Shown: one piece after another, positions 26,237 to 39,290 of the stretch | Position numbering within the stretch: position 1 is the stretch's first letter | How the letters are laid out: every line of letters starts with the position of its first letter | DNA from: Elysia crispata | Lineage: Eukaryota > Mollusca > Gastropoda > Plakobranchidae | DNA length: 64,000 nucleotides | NCBI GenBank assembly: GCA_033675545.1 | Contig: JAWDGP010002006.1 | Span: 1 to 64,000, forward strand | Direction: 5' to 3' | Notes under the pieces: generated by a model | Databases searched by the model: none | Told to the model about the DNA's origin: nothing | What the model saw: the letters and a program-made list of their open reading frames with translations, nothing else | Program-made: the position numbers and the translations under genes

Positions 26237-27689
26237 GGCGAACTATTTTTTTAAAACATTAACCCTTTTAGGCTTTGTTTTGAAAGTGATGTCTTATGAT
26301 ATAATGATTCAAGCTGTTACAACGTTTAAACGCTATAGGTTTTTATCACTCTCTTCTATCTCGATATAAATCCATATAGGTAATAAGACAGGGTAACCCA
26401 GATCTGCATAGTGTATATCTCTCTATCAGTCTGCCGAGTCACAAACAACACTTGTGGGATAGTTAATCAGGTAAGTATTTCAATCAAAATTCACACTAAT
26501 ATTTGGGTATGATTCTTTGTCAAAATCCTGGTCCACATAGAAACGCAGAATATATAAAGTCTCGGTGAAAGTTCCAAACCACGTAGGAATGCATAATTTA
26601 TCAAGCCTTCGAACCAACCCTAAAATAAATAAAGTGATGTTGAAGCAAAAATAATGGTCTACTTTGTTTACCGATGGCAACAGATGCTAGCAAGGGAGGT
26701 GATTCCCAATATTGTTAAACATTATTTGATTGGTAGAATTCTATTTAGGTCAAAGCACACTTGCGTCAACAACAAACACAGGTTCTCTGTTGAGGGTTTT
26801 AAACGTGGCAGTGAAAACACCATCGTAAGTCCAAGTTCTTAGCTCACACGAAAAGTTGTGAACTATGCAAGATCGATCTGTGCGAAAGCATGAGTGCTCA
26901 GACGTGAAAGGTAAAAAAAAAACTATTCCATAGTAGAGTCTAGATCTAGATCTATTTGGCGTTACGCATATTAAACCATAATTCTTGATTAGATTGAGAT
27001 CTAGTCTATTAGGAGTAACTATTTTTAAGTATTTAGAACAATAATTATAAATCTGTTCGTTTTTTATATCATCTCTACACCCTTATCACTTTACAACATG
27101 AAGTAGTAAGCACTCTTTGGTTTTTACCAAGCTGAGAATGGGTGTCAACATTTTTCACGCAATAAATAGATTCAGACGTATCAGTTTTAAAAAAAAAGTT
27201 AGGTAGGACTTCATATTTGGTACGTTGGTTTGGTACATTAAGATATGATGTAGGATATATTATGCAGCAGATTTTTTTGGAAATTTGCAGATTTCGGCCC
27301 AACTTACGTTAGGCTTCACAATTGAATGTTTCTCGACGAATCCGAAACTTGCAGTTTAATGGGATTTTAGAGCAACACGAAAATGCTTGAAATTTGAAAA
27401 ATATTAATTTTTGACGAATAAAGCCTTCATATTTGTGTTCAACTTATTATCAAATTCATGAAGAAATATACAATTTTAAACCTTAAAGTGAGTTGGGCGG
27501 ATAACTGCAATAATATTGCTTTTTTTTTAATTGGTAATTTATTACAATAATTCACACTTACATGACGCAGTAATTGATTAGTAAGTTCTATATGGTAAAT
27601 ATTGGCCTTTTGCAACTTTGAATCGAAAGTTTTGTCTTTAACATAACTGAGATATCATATACCCATTTGGAAATCATTCCAAAAGTTAA

Positions 27690-27910
27690 AAGTTGAGATT
27701 TTGGAGGGACCACCGAAGGTGCGTTACCTCTATCATACTGAAGAGGGCTTCGTTTGATGGGGCAAAATGGAGGACTAATGAGGCCAATATATTTGCGATA
27801 TAGAATTATTTTAATGCCTCAGGTAAGTCTAAATCATTTCTAACAATCAATCGCCCATAAAAAAAAATACGGCATCATATCAATCTCAGTATACTAAACC
27901 AAAGTAACCA
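27690..27910 (+). repeat. Diverged local duplication, copy 1
   Basis: This copy matches 28800-29010 in the same orientation. Shared blocks include CTCTATCATACT, TTTGTTTGAT-like sequence, AATGCCTCA(G/A)GTAAGT and GGCATCATAT. The copies differ by many substitutions and small gaps, so the duplication is old. No coding sense is seen. Confidence 0.6.
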
Positions 27911-28799
27911 ATCAGAAGACCTATCAAGATTTTTTTATCCATGTTTTAAATTATAGGATAATATCGGTGTGAAACGGTTGCAGAAGCAAAAAAAAAAATT
28001 ATTTCTAGCTATATAGATATAGATTGTAAATGTCCACCGCCCTGTTCAATACCATCAGCGTTCTAAGGCTGCACACCCTAGATCTTGACTCTGGCTCTAA
28101 TCTGGGTATAAATTTAGTGTCAAAATGGAGTTCTGTTGGGTATGTTTGCCTTCCCTCCCCCCCAAAAAAAACAGTTTTTTCAGCAGTAGCTTATAATATA
28201 TGAGATTCCATGCCCTTATCAGAAACGAACATTCATAAATAGAGCGTAGAAGACTAATTATAAAAAAAAAACCCAGATGTACTTTAGTTTAACCCAAACA
28301 TCTAATGAGGGTGGGCCTAAAAGAACCCTTGCCGAAAATTGCCTTGATATTTAGTGAAGGAGGTTAAAAGGTTTGACATCGAGGCCCTTTATCTAGATCT
28401 AGAAGAGCGTAAAAATTTAGGTTAAAGTGTAAAAAATTTTACACAGAATCATAAGCTTTGAGTCAGAGGCCTTCTTTTTAAGATCTAGATTGAAATCCAG
28501 ATTTTAGACATCTGAAAAGACTGAGTTAGTGATACAATTGCTCTAAGAGCACCTGTCCTGTATCGTAACTTAATGAAATGAGGCACCTTCCTCTAAACGT
28601 AAATGACCTCAACTTAACATCTTTTTAAAAGCAGTACATCATACCTAGCATAGCAAGTACATCAATTAACCTTATTTTGTAGCCTTACATGAGATGTGTG
28701 TAAGAAAGGACAAAAACTTATAGGTCCTCAGATTGTGCTATTTGATTGCACTAATAATAGGTTAAGAAAAGTTTTGGGTCCTGCTAAGACAAGAACAGG

Positions 28800-29010
28800 G
28801 GAAAAAATGCTAGATTTGGAAGGACTTCTGAATGGGTAGGGTATCTCTATCATACTAAAAGTAAAGGGGACTTTGTTTGATCGGGCCATATATAGAATTT
28901 ATTAATGCCTCAAGTAAGTGTAAATCATTTTCTAATAATGAATCACCAACAACAAAAAAATGATGGCATCATATTCCTATATCATATCTCAAAATACTGA
29001 ATCAGCATAC
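28800..29010 (+). repeat. Diverged local duplication, copy 2
   Basis: The partner of 27690-27910, about 1.1 kb away and in direct orientation. It may be a second insertion of the same dispersed repeat or a local tandem copy; the intervening sequence does not decide. Confidence 0.6.
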
Positions 29011-30100
29011 TCAGTTGGAAATCCTAGGTACTTAGATTTTACTTATAGCAACTGTTAGATCTTAATTAGAATTAGTAAATTAATCCTTCATTTTCTTTTA
29101 TGGGCTCTGTTTCCAAAAAGGGTTAACATTGTAGGGTTAAGAATCTAGTGGCTTTTGCCTTACTAGATCTTTATAAACTGGACAAGCTTTGTTCAAGGAT
29201 CATCCTCATCTCACAAATATCTCAAGACAAGATGTAAAAGTTTCAAGACTATTTGGGTTGCAGAAGCTATCTAGTTTTTACCTCTCTCACCATTTCGGCA
29301 CGCAAAAGGAGTAAAAAGCATTCCATTATCTAATAGCATATCTTGTAAACCCGCTGACGGTGGGCCAATTGGTATTCAAATTGTAAATCACTTCTCAGAC
29401 CCAGAGCAGCAAAACTCCAGGGACAACACAATGATTAGCTGGAGGATTTATGCATTGCCTGTAAATCTTGATATATTTTGCAGCTCTAGTACCTCTTTGA
29501 CAAAGTGCACTCAACCAGGGTTTATTCTCAGTTGTTGTGAATAAAACTCTGTAATTTTCATTTTATTTTACTCTTTCAATATACATGTACCTATGTTTAG
29601 GTGTTGTGTTAAACTTTTAAAAGAAATTTTGGAGCCATAATTTTGATGATATTCGTGTTGAGAGTAAGACATTGGTATTAATGAAAAACCTAAACAATTT
29701 TATTGCATCAAAATCACCTATTATTATTATTATTTAGATTACCCCTAACACCCTGCATTTTTAAACTTTTATGGAGTCTGACTTTTCTTCACCAACCTGT
29801 AACAGCATTGGGTTACTGAAAATGATACAGAACTTAAGTAAAAGGGTGCTTATTGCTAATTTTAACATGTTTTCAGGGTTGACAGCTACATCTCGTGAAG
29901 AGAACAGTTACTGTAGGTGTGCAAGTTTGAATTAGTTGACAAGAATTGTGCTGAAAGCTGAATGTAACAATTTTTTTGTGTTACCTTGTGCATGGAAAAA
30001 AAAAAAGCTTCAACTTTGCTGAAACAAAGAATTTAAAAAGAAGACCCGTAAATCCTTTTTGGCTATTAATTTTGACTACTGGATGCCCTAGTGATGATCA

Positions 30101-30353
30101 CTTAAGGTGTAAACAATTACCCAACTTGGACTTATATGGACAAAGAGCACAAAATTTAAAATTGCATTTAAACATTTTACCTAAAAATTGGCTTCATCAG
30201 TATAGACTAGTGACATTACAAATAATTCCCTATTAAATGTCATTAGTCTACACTGATGAAGCCAATTTTTAGGTGATACGTTAAAAATGCAATTTTAAAT
30301 TTTCTTCTCTTTGTCCATATAAGTCCAAGTTAGGTGACTGTTTACACTTTAAG
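30101..30353. repeat. Near-perfect palindrome (inverted repeat), 117-bp arms
   Basis: Arms at 30101-30217 and 30236-30353 are inverted copies with few mismatches, separated by an 18-base loop. Each arm ends with CTTAA(G/A) type sequence on the outside and contains TTGGCTTCATCAG. It could fold into a long hairpin, and may be a foldback MITE. It lies about 170 bp upstream of the proposed acceptor (30520) of the TMEM263 start-codon exon. Confidence 0.9.
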
Positions 30354-30636
30354 TTATTTTATTCCATCTTTCACCTGTGTATACAACGGATCCTTGGACT
30401 TATATATAGTTGTGCCCAAGAGTTAAGCATTTGTTGTTTTTTTTTATTCTATAATTTCTAATGATGATCAATAACAGTGGACAAGTTTTTATGTGTTATT
30501 TTTTTGGCATTTTTATTTCAGAGCTTAACTCGTGGTAGACTCATCAATACAGTGTTGATCTCATCAAGAATTGCTTGCACAATATTACCACATATCTCTG
30601 ATCTACCATTAACCAAACCAATAAAGAACTGAAGTT

Positions 30637-31550
30637 ATGGCTTCTGAAGGAGAATCATATTCATCAGTTTCAGATAAGAAAACAGATGTTTCAAAAGGTG
30701 AGAGTAACATTTATTTTATTATGTTCATATGATCAAGAAATTCCCTAGTGATCGTACTATTTTGTATTGTTTCTGAAAAATCCACTATTTATGAACCATA
30801 TGCATGGTGAGGTGAAAATAGCAAGAAAATACATGTAGATTACCAAATAGATTATTCAATTTAATATGACTAAGTGAAATCTCAGAAGATCATCTAAGTA
30901 TTATAGATTTAAATTTTTATGGCATTCTCAGCGGCAATTTGAAATAGCTACTGTCCAGCAAAAATCTCATCTTTCTTTGCAGCTTAATTTCTGAAATCAC
31001 AAACTGTCGATCTCTTTTGTGACTTTGCAAATAGAGACATTATCAGAGTTTCAGAACTTTTACTTGAATTTGGGATTGATACTCAGGTTATTTTAATAAG
31101 GCTAACTTCATCACGGATTGTCCGAGGGTAGATAATGTAATCAAATGACATATTGTTATATATATATATATACATGTGTGTGGAATTTGTCTGCTCTACA
31201 GAAGGGCTTAGAGAAAATACTTTTATCTGTGGTAACTTAGAAAGGGTAAAACTTTGAAATTGAAGTGAAAAGAGCTTTCCTCTTCATTTACTATCTTCTT
31301 GTCACCAGAGGAACCTGCTGCCCAGGCTGGACTCCTATGGAGAATGTCAGCTGGTTTGTACAATACAACAAGCAATGCTGTAACTGGAGCAGTTGGTTAT
31401 GGTGTGGGTGGAGTCAAGTGGGTTGCAGGGAAAACAGTTGATGTGGGATCTGCAGTGGCCCAAAAGACAATAGATGCAGGCTCAACAGTCACAAGCAAAC
31501 TCCCCTTACCATCAATGCCTTTTGTTTCTAAAAAGGACAAAAAGGAATAG
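30637..31550 (+). CDS. TMEM263: TMEM263-like small membrane protein, 2 coding exons
   Basis: Exons are 30637-30697 and 31309-31550 (stop TAG). They join in phase to encode 100 residues, slightly shorter than the 116-residue human protein. The N-terminal 25 residues are acidic and polar (MASEGESYSSVSDKKTD). Then comes a segment like the family core, LLWRMSAGLYNTTSNAVTGA and VGYGVGGVKWVAGKTVDVGS. The C-terminus is lysine-rich, ending KKDKKE. TMEM263 proteins are predicted membrane proteins whose vertebrate members affect skeletal growth; their molecular role is not settled. The Gly/Val/Ala-rich core is the probable membrane-associated part. The ATG is the first in the exon and lies just after an A-rich leader. 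The leader exon seems to begin at 30521 after an AG acceptor, implying an upstream non-coding exon. Confidence 0.85.
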
Positions 31551-32489
31551 CATTATGCGATGTTTTTATTTCATTGCCTTATTGTCAGAATGTGCTAATA
31601 TCTCATTGCTACATTTGTTTGTTTGTTTGACTGAAAATAGAAGCTTGACTAACGAAAAAACAACAAGTTAAAGATATCTCATACTTGATCATATGAATTC
31701 CACACCAAAGGTCACTAAACAAACCAAATAATATTTTGTCCACTTTAAGAGAAAAAAAAAGGTGTTTTCATATACTATGCTTTTAACATTCTATTCATAA
31801 TGTTGTATGTCTTGAAACATTTTGAGATTACCATAATACAAGTTTTCATTTATCAAAGTAATATACAGACTTTTTATTGTTTAACACCATGAATTTCAAT
31901 TTTAGGCTCTATTTATGAAATCTGTGAGTTCTAAGTGACTTTTTTACTAAAGGACCGCTTGACATACAGTACTTACAATTTTAAAATTTATCATATTTTT
32001 TTAAATATTAGTCTTATAAGGCTCATATTATAATCAGTATTTAATCAAGAAAATTGTTGGAAAAATATCTGCCTTATGAAAAAAGTTCCCAATGAAAGTT
32101 ATTATGAACTTTGGCAGCCTTCAGTTTTTTTGGGTTTTTTTTTTATGATTTTTGCATTATCTGAATTATTGTCATGATTACATGGTTCAGTTCACATACA
32201 CACATTAATATGTAAAATTCTTTTTAAAAAAGTTGGCTGTAAATATATTAGTTTATGCCTTTCTAGTCAGTCTTTTTGGCTATCCATCAGTATCAATGCA
32301 CTGCTGCATATGTCCATAAAACTCATCCTTTTTCTGAGCTTTTTTTCTTCACTATATCCATAAACCATTATGTTTGAAAACTTTCAAATGATCATGTATT
32401 TTTTTGTATAATTGAAAGTTTTATTTACTAGGCTTGGTCAGTTTTTGTTTGTCACACTATTTTACTTGAATAAAATGACTGTAAATAAA
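31551..32489 (+). other. Probable TMEM263 3' UTR with double polyadenylation signal
   Basis: Two AATAAA hexamers, at 32469-32474 and 32484-32489, lie about 0.93 kb after the stop codon. They are close together and followed by AT-rich sequence, and are a reasonable candidate for the transcript end. The stretch contains no recognisable second gene. Confidence 0.4.
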
Positions 32490-35400
32490 GACAACTAAAC
32501 AAATCATTCACAGATAGATGGATTTTCAGTCTATTTTTGGGGAGGTAACTCAAGGTTTACAAATCCTCTAGGCATAATCTGGTTGTACTTCGTTTATGAT
32601 AACCAGAATAAGAGGAACACAGCAGAGGATTCTTTGATTAGTACATGGACTAAAAATTAACTAGGTACACTTTTTAGACTTTAATAAAAAAAAATTCTTT
32701 CATTTTGCCTTTGAATGATATGTTCAGACTGCGTTTCATCTTTGTGATCCTTTTCTGAAAATCTTCTACTTTATGCCCTTAAAATTTAAAATTGCCTAAC
32801 AAGGTAGAGAGCTACTATCTTGTTATAAATATAAGTAGCTTTTGCAATGCGGTACTAAGAATTTATTTCTATAACCATCCTTGATTTTCATACTGTGGTG
32901 TGTTATAAGAACCGAGTTGTCTGAAAACCTCTCTTATAACTCCCCAAATATAATAGCCATGCTGGAATTTAGTGAAGAATGTGCCACCTTCAGAATCTCT
33001 TACTAACATTTTTGTTCTTTTCTAACAATTAGACTCAGCAATACCAAAGATTTGAAAGATCTTTATTTTACTTCAGCAAGCAGTTATGCAGGCTTATTGA
33101 AAAATTAACAATTACAGGTGTACTAAAGAGGGGCTTTGTTGTTGTGATGATTTTAACTAAGTTAAATTCAAAACTATCAGGCAAGTGTCTAAGTATCCTC
33201 AGTATGTTAAGTGGCTAAAAGTTTTTATTTTTAATCCTATCATTCTTTCTGCCCACAGGTGCACAGTTTATAGTTAAATTTGGATTTTTTCTGCTTTCAG
33301 AAGGATCCTCAATGTAGAGCAGTTTGTTTAAGAATAATGTTTATTACATTATAGGGTATATCCTATCCACTGCTTCTCCAAATTGTTACCTATTGTCTTT
33401 CAATGATATTCAAAATAGATGACCCATGGAGTGGCTCAGCCAGATATTGGTAGTAAAGCCAAACTGCAGACATTTTTGTCAACTTCATTGGAAATTCGTT
33501 ATAAGGATGATGAGGTTTAGATTATACTGGTAACTGCGCGATTTAAAGTATTTTTTATTAAAGCGTGTGTCTTTTTAAAAATGTTTTCAAATTTTTTAAT
33601 AAAGGGTAAATCTAAACAGATTTTGGTGAGTGAATTGTAAGTAATTGAGTTATTTTGAGCATTGTCTTTTGTCTTTTGATTGCAATGATACAGATTTATC
33701 ATACTTCATTAATGAGTGTATCTTTACCTAACATTGCTCCCATCTATATAGCTATGCCTCTCAGTCACACTTTAAAAAAAAAGTAAAGAAATACAATGTC
33801 AAACATTTTCATCTGAATTTCCCATTTTTATCAGAGGAAAACCAGATGCTGAAGTCTCTAGCAGTAGCATTGCCCTTATCAAACCCTCAACAAGGGACTT
33901 CAGGGAGTTGGAAGTTAGGTCATTATTAATTTTATGAAGTGATGTAACTTTTTCTTGAAGCTTTATCAATTTCTTTTACATCCAGATCAATCATTCTTAA
34001 CCATTCATCTTTTTGCTTCATCTATCCAGTAGAAAAAAAAAACATCTCTTGTTATGCCCTTGCTTTTTGTATTCTCCTAACAGTACTTTTTGGTTTAATT
34101 GCCTGTCTATTAATACTAATTGACTAAAATATGAATGAATGACTTCTGAAGTGAAACAGAATTATTAATTTGTTTCTTGTGGAATGGAAACTGAATCAGT
34201 TTATACAAGCTTATTTTGTGAAAAGTTCAAGTGAGTAAAAAAGCCCACTGGTTAACTAAGTGTACAACAAGGTCATAAATGCTATTAAGAAAGTTTTATA
34301 TTTGATATCTAGGTCACAAAACTTTTGAAAGGTTGTAAATTAGGCTGTTGATACAAATTATAAGCCAAGAATGAGCAGAAATGTCCTTATTCTGTCAAAC
34401 CATTTATTTTGTGCAATTTTGAAGAAAACCCCAAATTTCTCCTCTTTTAGAACTTAAGATACTTGTTTCACAATTTTCAAACAATCATGGAATAAAATAA
34501 TGTTAATAATTGGGAGCCATTTTTTTTTTTGTTTCTTAGGTTGTAAATTGCACTTGGAAGTAATGAATTAAGGTCTGAATTTTTTCTGTGCATCATGCTT
34601 TAAGGGCTACCAAGACTGATATTGTTCTCTCAATATATAGGAATTAGTGGATCATTGACTGATATTATATTATTATGCACATGAGAGGTTTTTGTCAACT
34701 CTCTACTTTTATTGTTATGGCTGCTTGGCTTATAGAAAGATGCATGAATTTGTGTGTGCCTGTGTTTTTACATGTATATATTTATATATATATATATATA
34801 TCTATCTAAAGAAATATACAACCAAATTTCATATCTACATCTGCTTGTGATTCAGTTCATCAAGGTCATGTCTTTTGCGTTCAAATTTTGCTAATATCTT
34901 TATATATGTATATATTCCTTGGAGTGATTTGTTTAAAAGAGAATGCTCATCAAAGGATGTGCAGTTTACAGCACATTAATGGCCTTTAATAGGTAGAGAG
35001 TGTGTTATGATAAAGTATCCTTCCAAGTATAATAGGAGGTATATTTATATACATGTACCTGTTAAATATTAGAAAACCACAATAAAAAGTATAATGTTTT
35101 TAGTGCTCATGCTTTGTAAAAATTAATGGGGAAATCAGGGATGCTCATTGTTAGCTTCTATAATTTACACATCTTGACACACTTTTATTAGTTTTAATCA
35201 GACTTAACATAAAAGATAATTAACAGAAACAGCATTTGAAATAACTCAAAATCACTTTCTCTGGATTGTAACAATACAGCCGTACTACCATTTAAACAAA
35301 GCATACTTTTTGTGTACCATAATTAAAAACAAACAACTTGCAAAACATTTACCTTGCTCTTCTTCATATGTTCTATTCTTTTCTCACCCAAAATATGTGT

Positions 35401-37642
35401 ACTGATCCTGCCTCTAACCAAGACCTAATGCCATTTAAAAGAGGTCAGCATCATCATGTATACATGTATTACAAGAAACGTGCATTTTAATGCTTAGAAA
35501 AACTCCTTTGGAAATCCTTCACAAAGCCACATCTGTGCACCATGATTTTTTGTATCATTTGAAAGTCTTTTAATTTGAATACTAAGTTGAAGCAACTTAA
35601 CCAACGTTAAATACATGTGCATTGTGTATCCGAGTTTCATTTTCAAAGCAAATGCATGATACAAATGGAAGAATCTGTGGTTCTTGGACAGAAAAGTAAG
35701 AGAAAGTCAACATTTAATTCCTCACTAGTTTTTGGACTCAGAGGGTTCCATATTAAATTACAGGAAACTTGCTTTTGTATTAAATGTATTCCACCCTCAT
35801 TCATTACATTTTTTTTGAAGAACAATATTTGATTTTTCAGGCACTGTTATAGATTGTAAAAATGTGCATAAAATTCATCTCGCTTTTCCGTCGCATATGT
35901 ATTCATTCGAATTTTTTTCCCATCTTTTCAATATTCCTGTCTAACTGTGACACCACTACTTTAGTTCATCTCTCAAATGAATAGGGTTTTCAAAGTAAAT
36001 GAGAATTTAAACCTGTTTTCGAAACATTTAAATCATACAGATGCTTTTTTTATCATTTTTTTTTCATACAAAGTTCGTTAAGATTAAGAATGTTTCCCGT
36101 AAAAATAAATCACCAAAGCAAGAAAGCCATGATGAAACTATATGTTATTTTTTTTTTTATGAATTTCTCTTGCTGCTGTTCAACAAATTTGATATGAATT
36201 ATTTTTCTTACAAGCATTTTAAACTATATCATCTACGCAGTGTCAAAAGAAATACATGAATTTACAATAAACATAATTGAAAACTACCATGGGCTGAATT
36301 TAAAACTCCTTTAAATGCCATTTTTTATTTTTTGTGTTCAGTAGGATTTTGTCTCGGCTCATTTTTTGTTTTACATGTTCTCATTTTTATTTTTTTTTTA
36401 CTTTTAGTGCCTGGCTTTCCTTTTCTGTTCCGAAGTATTTATTTGAATATTTTAAATTTTTTGAAAGGTCTACCACTTTGTTGTGTTTACTAAGTCGAGA
36501 GATAAATTTTGCTTGTCTCTCCAGAAAAGTGCAGTTACGAATAAAAACATGTTCATTTTTCAATAGAACTGCTGAATGCCCTTGGTTGACAGATGTTAAG
36601 TTGCAGTTTAAATTAAAAATCAGTGAACGTTGGAAATTTGGTGTGACTTATGTATTTAAATGATTCACCTGTCTCCATTCTATTTTATTTTAAGCTTCCT
36701 TGTTATCCCTTACAATTGCTCCAACTGAATTAATTGTCTACAAAAAAAAAGTTATGCTAGCATATTTAGAAGGTATATATAATATAAATATTGTATGATT
36801 TCTATACACTTTAAATTTGAGGATTCCAGATAGAAGACTTAAAGACACTTTTAAAGTGCCCTGTGACTATTAGATTGGTTTTAATTTATTGAATACCTTA
36901 AGCTTGCTATTAATTTGTATTGCATAATTTTTCCATTTTGGTCCTAATGCAGAGACATTCTTCCTTTTCAGTCTAATAGGGAGAACTTCTAAAAAAAAAT
37001 GAATCCAGTGGAGTTAAAATCATCCCTCATTCTCAATCTCTTGAATTTCAAAATAAATCTTTTTTCAAAATTTTTTTCCATTTCATGAAAAATTAGGCAA
37101 AATTGTGTGCATAATAGTCCTAATAAGTGTGTGCCTGAATGTTGAATCCAAAACAAAATCGGTAATAGATCTGTCTATTTACCTACTGTCATAAAAATAG
37201 TAAAAATTAAAATATATACATGTATGGCTATAAAAAGGAATTTTGATTATTTCATGCAGGTTCTACCTTTGGAAAGTATAGAAAAATGCATTGTTCTCAA
37301 AATTGAAATATTGCAATATTCAATTCATTTGGACTGGGTAGTAGAAAATAATACAGTGTATCCTTTTGGATTGGCCTTATCCATCCATGACTGCACGAGA
37401 TTATATAATTTTGTTTTATTGATTGTAATTAATTAAAGGCTTTGCACAGTCAACAAAGCATAATTGTTCCTTAAATGAAGCAAAGGAAATAAAAGTATTT
37501 TATCTGAAACCTTTTTCTTCGTGTTGTTGAAATATTTATAGATGTACCTTGTTAAGAACACTTTTGAAAAATAGACAAGATGTATTTAAATTAATATGTT
37601 GGCATTAAATATAGAACTTTACCTTGATTCTCTCGTAAACTA
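32490..37642. other. Intergenic DNA, no gene seen
   Basis: AT-rich sequence with short TA and TATATA runs (for example 34778-34801). Open frames at 35617-35832, 36334-36663 and 37224-37436 are rich in Phe, Leu and Lys, as expected for chance frames in AT-rich DNA, and no domain is recognised. I do not see transposon proteins here. Confidence 0.4.
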
Positions 37643-38103
37643 CAGTCAAGTCCAAATAATTCGAATCCGGATAATGGGAATTCTAAGATGTACATGTATT
37701 TCAAAGTCGTCTAATTTTACTGAATATTTCTCTCTTTAAGCTTTATAAAAAATATCGCTTAGTTCGAAATTTTAAATAAGGATCCGGTTAATTCGAAGCT
37801 ATTTTGGCGTGCTTTTTTTTTTATCTGAAAGCACTTTTCCTGACTTGTAAAACAGTATCGCTATGCTCAGTGCGGCAAGTGATTACAGGTAAGAGTCTGC
37901 AATAAGGCTAATAGAACTTAGAAGGAAAGGGAAAGGGGTTAGGTCAAGGGACCAGGTGACTTATTGTTATAGCCCCGCGCACACACTAGTATGGGATTCC
38001 TCATCCACCATCCACATTTTATTTTTACACTCTTACTCTATGTATTCTGATAATTTGAAGTGCTTTTTTATCCCATTGACTTCGAAATAACAGGACTCCT
38101 CTG
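37643..38103 (+). mobile_element. Non-autonomous pogo/Tigger-like DNA transposon, copy A
   Basis: The element starts CAGTCAAGTCC and ends GGACTCCTCTG, imperfect inverted ends, and is flanked on both sides by TA (37641-37642 and 38104-38105), the target duplication of Tc1/mariner/pogo elements. Subterminal AATTCGAATCCGGATAAT-type motifs repeat inward. There is no transposase frame. It is the same family as 45491-45981, in opposite orientation; both share the internal block AAGGATCCGGTTAATTC. Confidence 0.85.
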
Positions 38104-39087
38104 TATTGAATTTATAAATATTTTACTAAGTGAAAATAAAAGTTCTTCTTCTTCTTCTTCTTCTTCTGCGTTCCCGTGACACTGGCAGTCTGTCAAATCT
38201 GGAGTCTGGTGGCTCTGACAAAATTCAACGTCAGGAGCAGGTTTTACTCAGTGCCATGGAGTTTCTCATGTAGGGTTGTTGGTTGGGGCCAGATCTGTTT
38301 GTCTTAATTCTGAGTGAGTTGGGCATTCCTGTAGTATGTGTTCAGTTGTTTGAGCAACATTTTCTCAAGGACAGTTGGGGGTTGTACCAATTCTGAACTT
38401 TGTGTACATGTGCTTGTTTAGCCTGTTGTGGCCTGTACGAAGACGGAATACTAGGGTTTGCTCCTTTTTACTCAGTTTATGGAAGGCATCATCTTTAGAG
38501 GAACTTGGATGTTTTTCAGAGACATTTCTACTTCATCGCACTTCCTTCTTTGGCAAGACTATCAGCTTGTTCTTTGCCCTTTATTTGACAGTGACCAGGA
38601 ATCCACTGAAGAGCAATCCTAGAGGAGATGTTTACCATTTCTTTCAGCTGTTGGTTGACCTTTGGAAAAAAAGTGGTGCTTGTGATTATTAAGTGCTTGC
38701 AGAACAGACTTGGCATCAGAAAGGAGAACAAATTTTGTTGTTTTTGTATTACGAAAAGACTATAAGCTTGAGTGCTATAGATAGGGCCTCTGCTTCAGCC
38801 TTGTAGTTAGCAAGTAGCACCTGTAAGGAAAGCTTACCATGTTGTAGAGCCGTTTGGCCATTCTATAAAGACCCATCCCCCACCGTTCTTGACTGCATCA
38901 GTTGCTGATCCATCTGCGTATACTCTTGCTCTGGGTAATGTTGATCTATTGTACTGATAGCTTTTTTCGTGATTTCTGCTGTGTTCATGGATGACTTGGA
39001 TTCTATGCCATTTATTGTTTCTAAAATATCTATATAATTTGTGTTTCTTTTTCCAGGCAGGCCAAGGACTGGTTACAGTCACTTGTT

Positions 39088-39290
39088 CTGAGTCTTTTTG
39101 TGAGGAAATATCCATAAATTTTCTATGGGTTTTTACATTGTGGGTGAAGCTTTCTCTTTTCAGCCTTGGTTTAAGGAGAGCTTTAGTTCTGAGTCTTTTT
39201 GTGAGGAAATATCCATAAATTTTCTATGGGTTTTTACATTGTGGGTGAAGCTTTCTCTTTTCAGCCTTGGTTTAAGGAGAGCTTTTAGTC
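39088..39290 (-). repeat. 101-bp tandem duplication inside the LINE
   Basis: Two almost identical units with a period of 101 bases, the second beginning at about 39189. The unit contains GTGAGGAAATATCCATAAAT. As 101 is not a multiple of three, it breaks the LINE reading frame between its reverse transcriptase and RNase H. Confidence 0.92.

Larger units (their letters stand above)
26237..30636. other. Divergent intergenic region between C6orf89 homologue and TMEM263
   Basis: The two genes point away from each other, with start codons 4.4 kb apart. A strong donor-like site (CAG|GTAAGT) at 26468-26476 on the plus strand, and an acceptor (TTTATTTCAG) ending at 30520, could bracket an intron in the TMEM263 5' UTR. 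If so, transcription of both genes would start within a few hundred bases of 26.3 kb. Other GTAAGT sites occur (26825, 27823), so this is not certain. The interval also holds a diverged local duplication and a palindrome, listed separately. Confidence 0.4.

Noticed and set aside
36334..36663. 109-residue plus-strand frame
   Set aside because: Phe/Cys-rich translation of T-rich DNA without recognisable features.
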